Origin: Glandiceps talaboti
Lineage: Eukaryota > Hemichordata > Enteropneusta > Spengelidae
Length of the DNA stretch: 64,000 nt
Direction: 5' to 3'
Assembly (NCBI RefSeq): GCF_964340395.1
Contig: NC_135551.1
Coordinates: forward strand, 26,541,880 to 26,605,879
Position 1 is the stretch's first letter. Each line of letters starts with the position of its first letter. The notes under the pieces are model-generated. The model was not told the origin of the DNA. It did no database searches and worked only from the letters and a program-made list of their open reading frames with translations. Both the position numbers and the translations under genes were made by a program. Below, piece after piece: positions 39,291 through 50,340 of the stretch.

Positions 39291-39964
39291 ATACAGATAC
39301 AATGGATTTATATATAGTTCGACACATTCATTGATGATAAAACAGCACACTGTAAAGCATATTGATGTAGCTTTTAATTTTAATGGGTAATTTCAAAATG
39401 GTTGGCGTTTTAAAACTTCCAGATTAGCTTTTGATTTTAATCATTCACTTGCATAATTAATGATATATGGTAATTAGGCAATATCTTAACAATACAATAT
39501 TTAAAATGCCATTTAAATTCACACACTTGTATCCATACCACTTGGTGTAGTTTTTAATTTTACTAAATCATTTGTGTACTAAAAGATTTTTGTAATTAGA
39601 ATGTATACCTCAAATTTCATATGATTTGTTGCATACATTGATGATTACAAAGCACACATTTTCTATATCTTAACAATGTATGCTTTGCGTTTCGTATAAT
39701 TCGATATATTCACTGTGGTTTTCTTCATTCAGTCGAGGAAAATACGAGTGACCTAAGGAATTTGTCACTACGAGTCGCTAGAACCCTTAGATCACGAGTA
39801 ACGAGTATTTTGCAGGCTGAATGAAGTAAAATATTATGGGAAAAATATAATTATACCGCCTCAATTCCCCAATATACCTCCTCAAGCATAATTTATCAAA
39901 AATAGGGAATGTTTTGATTTGTATTTCAAGCACCACAAAACAATGATGTAGACAACGGTTGTCT

Positions 39965-40760
39965 AGACATTTGCATAATTAATTATTTTCTGTAATCAGG
40001 CTATATCTTAAGAATGCACGCTTCAAACTCATTAACATTGCTACATTTATTATTGATAAAATAGCGCATGTGACCTATAAAGTTTGATAATCTAGCTATT
40101 AGTAGTAATGAGTTATTTGCATAAGAAATGATTTTTAGTATTGGGCTAAATCTGGAGAATGCAGGCTTCACATTATACATAGCATGGCAAATACGCTCAT
40201 GATACAAAGGTGCACGAGTCTCACAACGCTTATTAAAAGAAAACGCCACTCCAGGAAATAGGGACATTTTCATAAACTATGGGTTCTGGAGAGTTATTTT
40301 ATGATTTTACATCATCTACAATTACTTGCGATTTCACAGGAACATCAAGTTGATCTTGCGCCTTTTTAGGGTACCTTTGCTATGGGATATTGTATCATGG
40401 AGTCTGCAGAAATAATTTATTCAATTGTTGAACACGATATATGCTCCTTTTAAAAAAATAAACCGACAACACTTAATTTGAAAAGACAATCAAAACGTCA
40501 ATCAAAACTACACAAAAGAATTACAAAGACAGTATCAAAATAACTCTATTACATTTCCACTGCAAATATATAGGGACACTGTCTCATTAATTACTCTTAG
40601 GAAAATTAAGCATGAGAGTTTCACAATACATTTATCATCGAAAAGAAACAACGTCTAAGCAGCAACAAATCGAAATCCACAAAATTAAATATTGCATACA
40701 ATACAAAGAAAAACATAGAGCCATCTTATTCTTTATGTTAACCACAACCCGAGTGATGGG
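39965..40760. repeat. About 960-bp higher-order satellite unit, copy 1
   Basis: Matches 40925-41560 at a constant offset of 962-964 bp (for example tataaagtttgataatctag at 40077 and its counterpart at 41039), falling to about 805 after a deletion. Its last part (gcagcaacaaatcgaaatcc) is also found at 55196 in duplication B. Confidence 0.82.
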
Positions 40761-40769
40761 AAGTCTGTG

Positions 40770-40778
40770 TGTCTGTCC

Positions 40779-40812
<34 letters not shown>
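40770..40812. repeat. (TCTG)n microsatellite
   Basis: About 9 units, directly after the first 960-bp unit. Confidence 0.9.
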
Positions 40813-40813
<1 letters not shown>

Positions 40814-40924
40814 ACCGTTTTCTCAAAAACGGCAGACGGAATTCAATTTGGTGCACATCTTCTTTAGGGTAATTGCTAGAACTAATTATATTTTCATGAG
40901 CACGCTATAAATATCAATAACTTA

Positions 40925-41560
40925 TCTGCATAATTAATTATTTTCAATGATTATGCTATACTAGTATCTTAAGAATGAATATTTCACATTTAATATGATT
41001 TGCTACATTCATTGCTGATAACAGGGTGCAAGTGTCCTATAAAGATTGATAATCTAGCTTTTAGTAGTAATGAGTAATTTGCATAATTAACGATTTTTAG
41101 TACGAAGGCTATACCTGGAGAATGAAAGCTTAAAATTACATATAACTTGGCATATACTCTCATGATACCAGGCCTCACGAGTCGCATATAGCTTATTGAA
41201 GGGAAATGTTACTCCAGGAAAGACGTACATTTTCATAAAATATCGGTTCTGGAGATTCACTTTATGATTTCGCGTCATCTAGAATTACTTGCGATTTCAG
41301 AGAAGCATCAAGTTGATATTGTGTCTTTATAGGGTATCTTTACTATGGCTACTGCATCATGGGAGTCTGCAGAAATAATTTATTATGCTCAAAACAAGCC
41401 GATAACGCAAAAATAAACGAACATTGTCACAATTATTCTTAGGAATATCGTCGACGTCTTAGTAGCAACAAATCGAAATCCACAAAATTGAATATTGCAT
41501 GCAGTACAAAGAAAAACATAGATCCATCTTATTCTTCTATGTTAACCACAACCTGAGCTC
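40925..41560. repeat. About 960-bp higher-order satellite unit, copy 2
   Basis: Second copy of 39965-40760, shortened by about 160 bp. Its right part is also the left end of segmental duplication A. Confidence 0.82.
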
Positions 41561-42018
41561 CTTATGTCCCTTGTTTTCATTTCGGACTTCACAAGGATGA
41601 CTCAAAGTAATTTCAAAACCTAAACTAATATTATTCCCTTCATTGAAGCCGAAAGTGATTTTAAGAATGTGAGCAAGGGACGTGATGCTTGCAGACTGAC
41701 TATAAATGCTAACTACTTGGTGATAAAATCGTGAAATAAAAAAAGGACATCAGTCACTGGTTCAATCACTCATGGTGATGCTACTTAGCAAAAAGTAGAG
41801 AGTACATCTTGTATTGCTATAAAATTTGACTTTGACGCCATTAATTCGCTTAAAATGCTTTGCGTTGTCAACTCAGATAAATGCAAAAGACCCTGTGATA
41901 CCGTTGGGGCGTATTTAATTTTAGAAGTACCTTTACCTATCTATACTGTCATTTTTTTAGCTATTTTAGCAGGAAAGCGGGTTTTGAAAGTCAATGATAT
42001 TGGTAGACAATCAACTTC

Positions 42019-42026
42019 TTTAAAAG
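42019..42026 (+). promoter_or_regulatory. TATA-like box of gene A
   Basis: TTTAAAAG, replaced by the canonical TTTATAAG at the equivalent position of gene B. A TCAACACT motif follows 25 bp downstream in both copies and is the likely start of transcription. Confidence 0.6.
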
Positions 42027-42043
42027 GCCATGCTCGTCACCAT

Positions 42044-42074
42044 TCAACACTACAGTTCTGAGGAAGGATCCGAG
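42044..42074 (+). other. Gene A 5' non-coding exon
   Basis: Inferred short leader exon from the TCAACACT start motif to the donor GAG|gtaagtatc at 42075. The B copy has the same layout with the donor GTG|gtaagtatc. The 5' boundary is inferred from TATA spacing. Confidence 0.55.
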
Positions 42075-42515
42075 GTAAGTATCACCAATCCCTCGTCGTT
42101 ATAGAATAGGGCTTACCCCAACTGAAATCTAGTGCGAAGGACTTGGACACAATTATTTACCAAATGATTTCTAGCCACCTTTTTAGGATTCCAGTTGTCA
42201 CTTGCATTTACAACTTGTTATTACTATTTGGATAGCATTCCGCACTATGTCATACACAACATTAATTTGGAATTCATGCCTAATACATGCGAAATGGGAT
42301 TCTATGACAAAAAGTTTATTATGCTTTATTGCAAATTCTGTGATGATTTCCTTAATTATTTTAGGACCTATACCTCAATATATAGTTGGTTAGCGATACT
42401 TTACATAAGGGGATTGTCTATACGACGAATTGAAGCTATTGCTGGTAATAAGACAGCATATACTAGATTTGTCTTATTTTTGTCTTCACAGACAGAGTAT
42501 TCGTGACTGCACAAA

Positions 42516-42521
42516 ATGATG
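42516..42521 (+). CDS. Gene A coding exon 1 (Met-Met)
   Basis: The exon begins after the acceptor ttcacag at 42491 and ends ATGATG|gtaagt. Two in-frame ATG codons stand at the donor, so translation depends on joining to exon 2. The same arrangement occurs at 57658-57663. Confidence 0.8.
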
Positions 42522-45500
42522 GTAAGTACTTAACCCCTCAACAATGCACAGCCTTAATTTAATGCCAATCCCAATCCCAAACTACAGCCAGTTACTGTTC
42601 TGGGCTCTGTTTGATACAGCCATGTAGGACAAATACGAAACTGCATATATAACACTACGATAATAAAATGACAATTTCTTCCTACATTGTAGCTATTATG
42701 TAATAAGTGATTCAGCAGACATTAATTAAAGAAGGCAGACACGCGGGCACCAATGTTTTGATGTTTGCTTTTGCCGTCTGCATGATGTGGTGCCCCATTA
42801 GTTCATTTAATTTAAACAGCACGTCGCAAGAAACTACATTCATTCAATCTTACTATCTTAAACGTTATCATAAAGTACAGCATATGCAATTTCCTACGGT
42901 TTCTGCGTGGTTGTATTAAACACAACCAGAGAACGCTGACTTCAAATGGACTGAGTCGTTTAACTATTAACTTAAAGTGTTTAGTAGTATTTGGATGACT
43001 ATGAATTTGTCCTTATTGTAATCATGACAATTCTCCATATCTACATTATGTAGGATATACACACCATCTAAATCTTGATAATGTATATCACAAAAGCAAC
43101 ATCAAAACACTACGGAGCTATCTAAACACTTCTGAAATTTGAAAAGTATGCAGCATTTAGGAGTCCATCACTATCCAAAACCCACAGAATATGAACTTTC
43201 AAAGTTCCCACATGAATATATATAGTACTAACAAACTGAAATAAGTTTATTTATAATGTATAACACAACTTTCTGAGTAAAGCTGGGCACTCGTTAATGA
43301 AACAAGTTAATCACATTGAGGATATTAAGATCGTAAACTCCTGTTACATTTGGGACGCGTTCCGTTATATTAGTATCAATAATTAATGTAAATTGTCTCT
43401 CGGACCACTGGAAATGCTAGCATGTTTTCGCTATGAAGTGATATCGATGTAGACGAGAATAATATCAAGACAGAGAATCGACCAGATATACACTAAACAG
43501 TACAGAATGTACCACGTAGTGAAAATAAATTAATACCCATTGTTTTATAACTATTTAGCATTTAACACTACCCCACAAATGAAGGATGGAAATGACATTA
43601 TGAACGTCATTTTTAAATATTGTACAGTAAATGTATATAAAGCGTAATATAGTGAGATTATCGTTCTATGTGATCGTAAACACTTGAACATACTTAATGC
43701 AGGTGTCCTTATTTTATTGACAACATAGCTGATGCCTCGAGTGAATTATCCAATAAAGTACCCATTCGTAGTATTTTTCTATCTCTGGATATCCTCCAAT
43801 GACTTATTTTGATATTTTTCCTCATCTTCTCTATAGATTAAGATTGCTATTGTAGCCCTCTTTGTGGCGGTTTGTGCTGCTGCAGACTGGAAGGATGACT
43901 TTGAATTGTATGAAGCAGCTTTAAAAGGCAAAGAAAAATTCAACGATCTTACCTGCTATAACTGTACCATTACCTGGGATACCTTCACCATGGAATATGT
44001 AGACTGCGTCTTGTATGATGAATGCCCAAAAGAACTGAAGAAAAAAACCAAAACCACACATGACCCAGAAAGAACATACTCGATCGTCAACTGGCGTTTC
44101 ACCATGAAGAAGACCCCACCAGAGAGAATTCTTAAAATAGGTGTCAATGAAATGCATTGGGATATGGATATCGACATGGTAAGTAGAAAGTTTAGATTTG
44201 ATGTTACACCATGGGTCAAAGAGACATGTTCCAGCTGAACACCAAGCTACACAAAATTGACTAGCCTATAAGTCAAAATATCCGTGATGCATTTTTATTA
44301 TACAAAAGTTAAAGCATACAATATTTCGATCTCCTTATGATAAGATGTAATCTGTAACCACCTTTGTTTATAATAAAACAAACACAATCCAGTAAATATG
44401 GAGTCTATCTGACACGGTCATTAATTGCAGTACTATCAAAATATCCATACTTGAGTATTTTAGCTTTGGTTTTATCCATTCAGCCGTAAGTAATTGGTAA
44501 GCAAACATTGATAGATATGTATCCTATGAATTATCATCATTGAAACTAGTCTTTATATTTAACCATTCACAGCACACCTTAACCAAAAGACACTTCATTT
44601 CAATGACACTACATTTCAATGACACTACATAGTTGAGACATAATTAAACGATTTCCTGAATGATACTCAACACCTCTTTCAATCAAAGACGTCATCATAT
44701 GGGGGGAGTCTAACCATTGAACTGTAAAGCCAATTATACTATACTATACTATAATATACTATACTATACTATACTATACTATACTATACTATACTATACT
44801 ATACTATAATATAATATACTATATACTATACTATACTATACTATACTATACTATACTATACTATACTATACTATACTATACTATACTACTATACTCTACT
44901 ATACTCTACTATACTATACTATACTATACACTATGCTATGCTATACTATACTATACTATACTATACTATACTATACTATACTATACTATATACTATACTA
45001 TACTATACTATACTATACTACTATACTACTATACTCTACTATACTCTACTATACTATACTATACTATACACTATGCTATACTATACTATACTATACTATA
45101 CTATACTATACTATACTATACTATACTATACTATACTATACTATACTATACTATACTATACTATACTATAATATACTGTACTATAATATAATACACTATA
45201 ATATACTGTTATAATACCATACTATATTATACTATATTTCACTGTTGGAATCATTAACAGTACAGGCAGATGTCATTCCATCCCAACCATCCATAATGAA
45301 CATATTACAAGAAATGTCTCGCTATACAAACTGTGGAACAACTTTCGAAAAGACATGTAGTTGTAGTTGCATTTTTAAATATCCCTGTCTATCTTTAGTG
45401 AATTAATCACAAAGTCTTCTACCATTTCTTTACATGAAACAGAGGTTTTGCATTAAATGGTTTAATATACAAAAAGAAAATTTAACAATCCGTGTACTAA

Positions 45501-46424
45501 CGGGTACACGGGAATAGTGTCATATTTTGGGAACATTTCTTAGACTCGGTGGAATCTTACGATAGGTATAATGCAAATGTATCACCTGGGTCAGAAGTAG
45601 AACAATTTAGAAGTTTACGAAAAAGATATATTGATGGTACATCTGCCAATAAATCGACATATAATTTTTCTACATATGACAAGGTGTAATACAAGTCGTC
45701 GTACATGTGATGAAGTATAAAGTGAGTCAAATTCCAGCCATTTTTAGATCGTGTATAACAGATAATTTGCATTAACCCCCTTTGTTTGTTGCCACTCATA
45801 TAGGGAGTGGAAGGTGATGGAGTAGATGATGTCGAAAGCTGTGATGAATGTATTGGACTGTACCTTGACTACAAGGGAGAGAAGAGCATCTACAACTACT
45901 GCATGGTAAAGTCATATTTATATTTTCCTATGTAACAGACTTAAACTTGCCTACAATGTAATTTAAGAGGTGTTCATGGTGGTGGTGGTGGTGGTGGTGG
46001 TGGTGGTGGTGGTGGTGGTGGTGGTGGTGGTGGTGGTCATGCGATGAAAATAATGAAAAACACTGCATCGTCCGTCACGATGATTAGATTGATTTAAAAT
46101 CAATATTGATCAACGTAACACTTCACCCCACAATTCCAATTATTCAATAATCCGAATTGTAACATTGGTAACGGTTGTGAAAATCAGTAGTTGGTAGATT
46201 CATTAATTACGTCCAACCTTCATCGTCTTTTCCAGATCATTGATTGCCCTCATTACTTCAAAGGAGACTTCCAGTGGGATCTTGTCAGGCCACAGGTAGA
46301 TCAGCAACTCATGGACGTTACTGCATTTGATGTGCCATATGAAGAACGTGCCATCACCCACGCCCATTCCTATCTTGATTGGGCTAAGACTCCTCTCTTG
46401 GCTGAACTTGAGGGAAAGAAGTAA
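42516..46424 (+). CDS. Secreted cysteine-containing protein A, family not recognised (spliced, 212 aa)
   Basis: Coding exons are 42516-42521, 43837-44178, 45804-45905 and 46236-46424; all introns are GT-AG and in phase 0. Exon 1 supplies only Met-Met. Exon 2 opens with IKIAIVALFVAVCAAA, completing a signal peptide cut near AAA|DW, so the product enters the secretory pathway. The mature chain has eight cysteines (CYNC, VDC, DEC, SCDEC, YC, DC), enough for four disulfides, and one N-glycosylation sequon (NCT). No membrane segment or anchor is seen. The C-terminus is charged (ELEGKK). I do not recognise the family and assign no function. Gene B at 57658-60726 is the tandem paralogue. A TATA-like box, a leader exon and an AATAAA complete the gene. 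Exon structure is supported by conservation of every splice site in gene B. Confidence 0.88.
43837..44178 (+). CDS. Gene A coding exon 2 (signal peptide and core domain)
   Basis: 114 codons between the acceptor ctctatag and the donor ATG|gtaagtag. It encodes the hydrophobic signal core, then DWKDDFELYEAALKGKEKF, the CYNCT and VDC...DEC cysteine pairs and a basic KKKTKT segment, ending HWDMDIDM. It differs from gene B at 8 residues. Confidence 0.9.
44736..45240. repeat. (CTATA)n pentanucleotide expansion in gene A intron
   Basis: About 500 bp of CTATA units with two near-identical interrupted blocks (ctctactatactctactata around 44893 and 45033). The equivalent place in gene B has only tatgctatactatactg (59757-59773). 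Confidence 0.95.
45804..45905 (+). CDS. Gene A coding exon 3
   Basis: 34 codons between the acceptor catatag and the donor ATG|gtaaag. An acidic start (GVEGDGVDDVES) is followed by CDECIGLYLDYKGEKSIYNY. The second part is identical in protein to gene B; the acidic start is three residues longer than in B and diverged. Confidence 0.88.
45977..46037. repeat. (GGT)n microsatellite in gene A intron 3
   Basis: About 20 GGT units; gene B has about 11 in the same place. Confidence 0.95.
46236..46424 (+). CDS. Gene A coding exon 4 (C-terminal)
   Basis: 62 codons and a TAA stop after the acceptor ttttccag. Contains DCPHYFKGDFQWD, LVRPQVDQQLMDVTAFDVP, YEERAITHAHSYLDW and the charged end. Sixteen of the 62 residues differ from gene B, far more than in exon 2. 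Confidence 0.9.
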   Translation: MIDCPHYFKGDFQWDLVRPQVDQQLMDVTAFDVPYEERAITHAHSYLDWAKTPLLAELEGKK

Positions 46425-46541
46425 TTCCATCAATGAAACGAGAGTTGATAAGCAAACACACTTATCAGTTTTCAAACAAAATGTTTGTTGTACTTTCTGT
46501 CGAACTTGTTCTGTACTTTACAACTGTATTACACAGATAGC

Positions 46542-46547
46542 AATAAA
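46542..46547 (+). terminator. Polyadenylation signal of gene A
   Basis: AATAAA in the context gcAATAAATATG, 118 bases after the stop; conserved at 60846-60851 in gene B. Confidence 0.75.
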
Positions 46548-46894
46548 TATGTTATAAGAAGCATATCAAGTGAATGTGCGAAGTTCATATAACATAATAC
46601 CTGAGGATACCGAAGGGAACACAATATACTAACCTTGTACATACATACATATGGTATGGCTCAGTATTATTTCAATGCTTCCATAGCCTCTACCTGTAAT
46701 CAATTCCTTCTTCCATCCGACATTAAGGAGCATAATTTACGACAGGGGAGGTGAGAAGAAAATGAAGAGCGGCACAAAATTAATTTTGTGTAGGGGCTTC
46801 AAAATTCCAATGGTCTTACATCTGCAAGAATTCTTCTAAAGAATGTTATCTTATAGAGCATGCATATTGATGTAAGTCATCTGTGTAGGTTGCA

Positions 46895-47067
46895 TTTTGA
46901 AACACTACACACATTGTCAATTGATAATTAGGAAAAGCAAAACTGAAGCACGATTTCAGAGTCATGTGGCCTACACAAAATATCAGACTATTGAACAGGT
47001 CCACATGTGCGGACGAAACCTTCAGTTTTGCTTTCACTAATTATCAATTATGTGTAGTGTTCCAAAA
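46895..47067. mobile_element. Small inverted-repeat (MITE-like) element
   Basis: Arms 46895-46948 and 47020-47067 are imperfect reverse complements (outer ends ttttg(g)aacactacaca, inner part agcaaaactgaag) around a 71-bp centre. No coding capacity. It lies just outside the end of duplication A and has no counterpart after gene B. No clear target-site duplication was identified. Confidence 0.65.
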
Positions 47068-47134
47068 GTTTAAGTTCTATATCAATATTATGAGGCAAGA
47101 AATAACTGTGAGGATGTGCATGCCTTAGTCTTTC

Positions 47135-47258
47135 TGTGTGTGTGTGTGTGTCTTACTTTCTGTCTCTCTCTGTCTGTCTCTCTCCCTGTCTGTCTCTCTC
47201 TCTGTCTCTCTCTCTATATTATATGTACATATATGAATATATTCGAGGAAATTACTTG

Positions 47259-47295
<37 letters not shown>
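47135..47295. repeat. TG, TCTC/TGTC and (GTT)n microsatellites
   Basis: A GT run at 47136-47151, a TCTC/TGTC-rich run to about 47217, and about 12 GTT units at 47259-47295. Confidence 0.9.
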
Positions 47296-47857
47296 CGATC
47301 GTGGCATACATGCCAGGTACTCAACCATATACAACGTCATTTTTTCGAAACATCTGTTGCATCTGATAATCATACATTTTAGTAAATGACAAACCTTGGT
47401 AACAGTAATTTTGTCCTACACGTTTGTCGAGGTTTTTTCTGGACAGCTGTGTTTGTGTGTTTTGTACGACTCGAATGATGCGTATGTGCACACGTGTGAA
47501 TACATGGGTTAACTTGCAAGGAGCTCGAGATATGAACGTACTGAAATGAAGTCATATAAATACGCCAGGCCATACATGTACAGGCGATGTGGCTTTGGCA
47601 TACATTGAGATTTACAAAGAACGGCGATTTACTTTCAGTATGTGTCCTCTACTGTCTCTAAAAATGTCCAAATCATTGGTTGCAAACGTCTTTTAGCACT
47701 TCACGGGGTATACGTATACACTTTACGATAAAAAACGTTATGGCCCGGATATGGACCTTGGTAAGTACGGCTCACCGGCCCTCGTATAGCCTCAGTCAGC
47801 AAAACCGATGCCTGGGCCGTAGAGATTAGAATCATGTGCATGCAGTACCGTAGCCTG

Positions 47858-47897
47858 CGGGGGGGGGCAAGGGTGGCAGCTGCCCCCCCCCCCCCCC
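47858..47897. repeat. Poly-G / poly-C inverted tract
   Basis: A run of G (47859-47867), ggtggcagctg, then a run of C (47881-47897). The G and C runs can pair as a hairpin around the cagctg centre, and the G run could contribute to quadruplex structure. Confidence 0.85.
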
Positions 47898-48640
47898 GAG
47901 ACTTTGGATAAAAGAAAGAATAAAAAGTTACTTTTTGAATACATAGCGGTGTTATTAAAGTCATTATTTACGTGACGATTTCTTAGCATGCGCGATTTAA
48001 ATTGGTGGTTCGAAAGTGACTGTACACTGACTCCTCACTAATATGTATTTGATATCTCTATTGTACGCTGGCTTAACTTTGAATAAAACCGTGTCTAGTT
48101 AAGAATTGGAACTTTTTGCCAAAAATTCTTTGTGCGGGAAAGTACAAAAACGTGCGCACATGCACTGTGCATTTTCCGAGAGAAAAACAGTAGTCTTGAA
48201 AGTCTCCTTCATTTGAAGATAGCAATTATAATGTCAGTGAGTGAAACTCACACAAAACAGACGGAAAAAGTCGTTCAACGTGAGGTCGCCTGCTATGCTG
48301 CATGCAGTGACTCCGAAGATGAGCTCGATCTCATTTACATCTTGTTCCTTATATTAAAACATTTCATACTGATAAAACGGCAGATCTCTTTTTGGAATAT
48401 TTGGTAACCCTGAAAAACTATTAAACTAGGTACGCAGTTTAAGATCCACTCTTTGAAGATCCACTTTCAATAATTGTGTTCGACGTTGTCTTTGGTTAAA
48501 ATGTTGTTTGATATAATTATCTCATTGCACACTGACACTAGCGTTATTCCGCAATTCGTTTTGAAGCGACAATTTGCTATGCAAAAAATGGCCTGAATTT
48601 GTAAACAGAGCTGTACCTTCGACATCAAAATCAAGGAGAA

Positions 48641-48691
48641 CAACTCATGGACGTTACTGCATTTGATTTGCCATATGAACCACGTACCATC
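48641..48691 (+). pseudogene. Isolated 51-bp fragment of exon 4 of the secreted-protein gene
   Basis: The stretch from CAACTCATGGACGTTACTGC to about 48691 matches gene A exon 4 (46304 onward) at 47 of 51 bases, including A-specific bases (ACTGCATTTG where B has ACGTCATTTG). It encodes QLMDVTAFDLPYEPRTI in frame. Neither the rest of the exon nor the flanking introns is present, and a stop follows soon. It is a relic, a microduplication or a conversion tract, not a working gene. Confidence 0.85.
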
Positions 48692-48913
48692 CGAAGATAT
48701 TTCGGATATTTCTTTATATTTTCTGAATAGTACATGTAACAATATACATTTGAGTCTATTCCAAAGTGTATAATATCTTATACAGTTGTTTACTTGGCTC
48801 TGATGAAGCATACAAGCATGAATTGAGATTAAATTAAGCTGCTGCATATCCAATGTGCACTAAAAAGAATTGAACAAAAGTTTACGACCATTGGAGTGGG
48901 CTGAGCAGTCATT

Positions 48914-49278
48914 GGAGTCATGATGGGTGAATGGTTAGCGTGACCGGCTTGGAATCTACAGGTTGCAGGTTCGAGCCCTGTCGCTGCCTGCTGTTTGTTT
49001 CTGAGTGGCTAAAGTCCTTGGGCAAGATTTGAACCACGACTGTGCTTCAGTCAACCTAGCTGTATAATTGGGGACCTGGTAGGATGTAGGTTGCAATGTG
49101 AAGGCATTAATCCTATGCGCTGAAATGGCTGCAATGGATTGTATGCTCCCCGGGGAGTTGAGGAAGACTAAAGGGCCGTTGTGCCGTTCTGATCCGAGCC
49201 AGGGGTAATAAATTGTAAAGCGCTTTGAGCACGGTGTGGGAAAGCGCTATATAAGAACCCAACATTATTATTATTATT
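48914..49278 (+). mobile_element. tRNA-derived SINE, copy 2
   Basis: Same family as 31792-32158. Head ggagtcatgatgggtgaatgg with the B box ggttcgagccct; body ctgagtggctaaagtccttg; tail taaagcgctttgagcacggt, then aaagcgctatataagaaccc; and an (ATT)n end. It is more complete than copy 1 at its 3' end. Confidence 0.88.
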
Positions 49279-50166
49279 GGGCCAGCAAAAGTCTGAAAGT
49301 CTTGAAATGTTTTGCTCTTTATTCGGGATATTTGTGGAACCAAATTAAACTTCAGGAGAAGTTTAAGTGCACATCCAAGTGCACATCCGCAAAATACCTT
49401 TCAGCTTTGCCACAACAAACTACACTTCCAGATAATATGTATTGCATAGCATAATTATTGTTTCAATTCTGGTATTCAAGCATTGTAAGACTTTAAATTA
49501 TGTCTATGGTTTGATATTTTATGCCTCTAAATTGCCTCCTACACAGTCTTATTTTCATTTTTTTCACCTTTGGAGTTGTCTCCTCCCAATCAATAGCAAT
49601 CAAGGTGATAATTGCCTTTCTCAAGATGAAAGGTGTCTCCCTGTGTAGGTTAGAGCTAATTAGAGACACATCCTTATGCATGTGAAATCCACATCCTGTG
49701 TAAAGTAATCTATTATTGTAGTTGGCTATTTTATGCATTAGTGTACCATATGATTTTATATCTCAACTGTAGTGTAGGTGACAGAAGGGGTGGCTAAAAT
49801 AATGCTTGAGTTTCATTTGGCGGGGCTTAACATTTTTTTTAGAAGAGAGGGTGAGAGGAACTACACCAGTTGTTTAACCGTAAATTGTGTACATTTCCTA
49901 ACTGTAGCTATGCAGACAAATTGCATGAGATAGTATCAAGATGACTGAATAAGTGCTATCTAAACTCGACCTGAAATATTTTGCTATCATTATATATGGC
50001 TTGTTTTATCCTTGTCCAGCATTGTGAAAAAATGAAATCGACCTACCTACCCAATGTGATAGGTTAGGTTACCCGTTGACCAGCATTTTGTATTTTTTTA
50101 TGGCCTTACATATGATATTTAATTTATCTAAAATAGATATTATATCTTCTTTATTACCTACTTATT
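49279..50166. other. Non-coding stretch between SINE and L1, nothing recognised
   Basis: No open frame above about 81 codons with recognisable content. Confidence 0.45.
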
Positions 50167-50340
50167 AAATTTACATTTACATTCTGGACAATCATGATGC
50201 CGTCGGTGTGAGCAGCCTTGTTTCCTCCGCTCCCAGTAACTGGCATAATTTTCACGTTTTGGGCTAACTGGCGACTATATGGAATCATGTAGAAGTTGTT
50301 AAGGCATCAGACAACACTCGAAGCTGACTGTATGTACATT

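Larger units (their letters stand above)
37250..41560. repeat. Degenerate satellite array, unit about 120-150 bp, interrupted by a LINE
   Basis: A recurring phrase of the form (a)atgagttatttgcataatta, atgatttttagtaat, ggctatatcttaagaatg, then a cattgatgataaa(a)cagca block recurs near 37270, 39430, 39550, 39965, 40100, 40915 and 41065. Gaps between adjacent units are about 120-150 bp. A larger unit of about 960 bp (39965-40760 and 40925-41560) is superimposed. The LINE at 37410-39290 lies inside the array. No protein is encoded. Confidence 0.7.
41381..46595 (+). repeat. Segmental duplication A, carrying secreted-protein gene A
   Basis: Aligns in the same orientation with 55123-60890. Homology starts at ttatgctcaaa and ends shortly after the polyadenylation signals (agtgaatgtgcgaagttcat here, agtgattgcgaagttcat in B). 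Introns as well as exons match; the 200 bp before exon 4 differ at only about five positions by eye. Differences include a pentanucleotide tract of about 500 bp present only in A and an insertion of about 1.4 kb present only in B. Confidence 0.93.
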
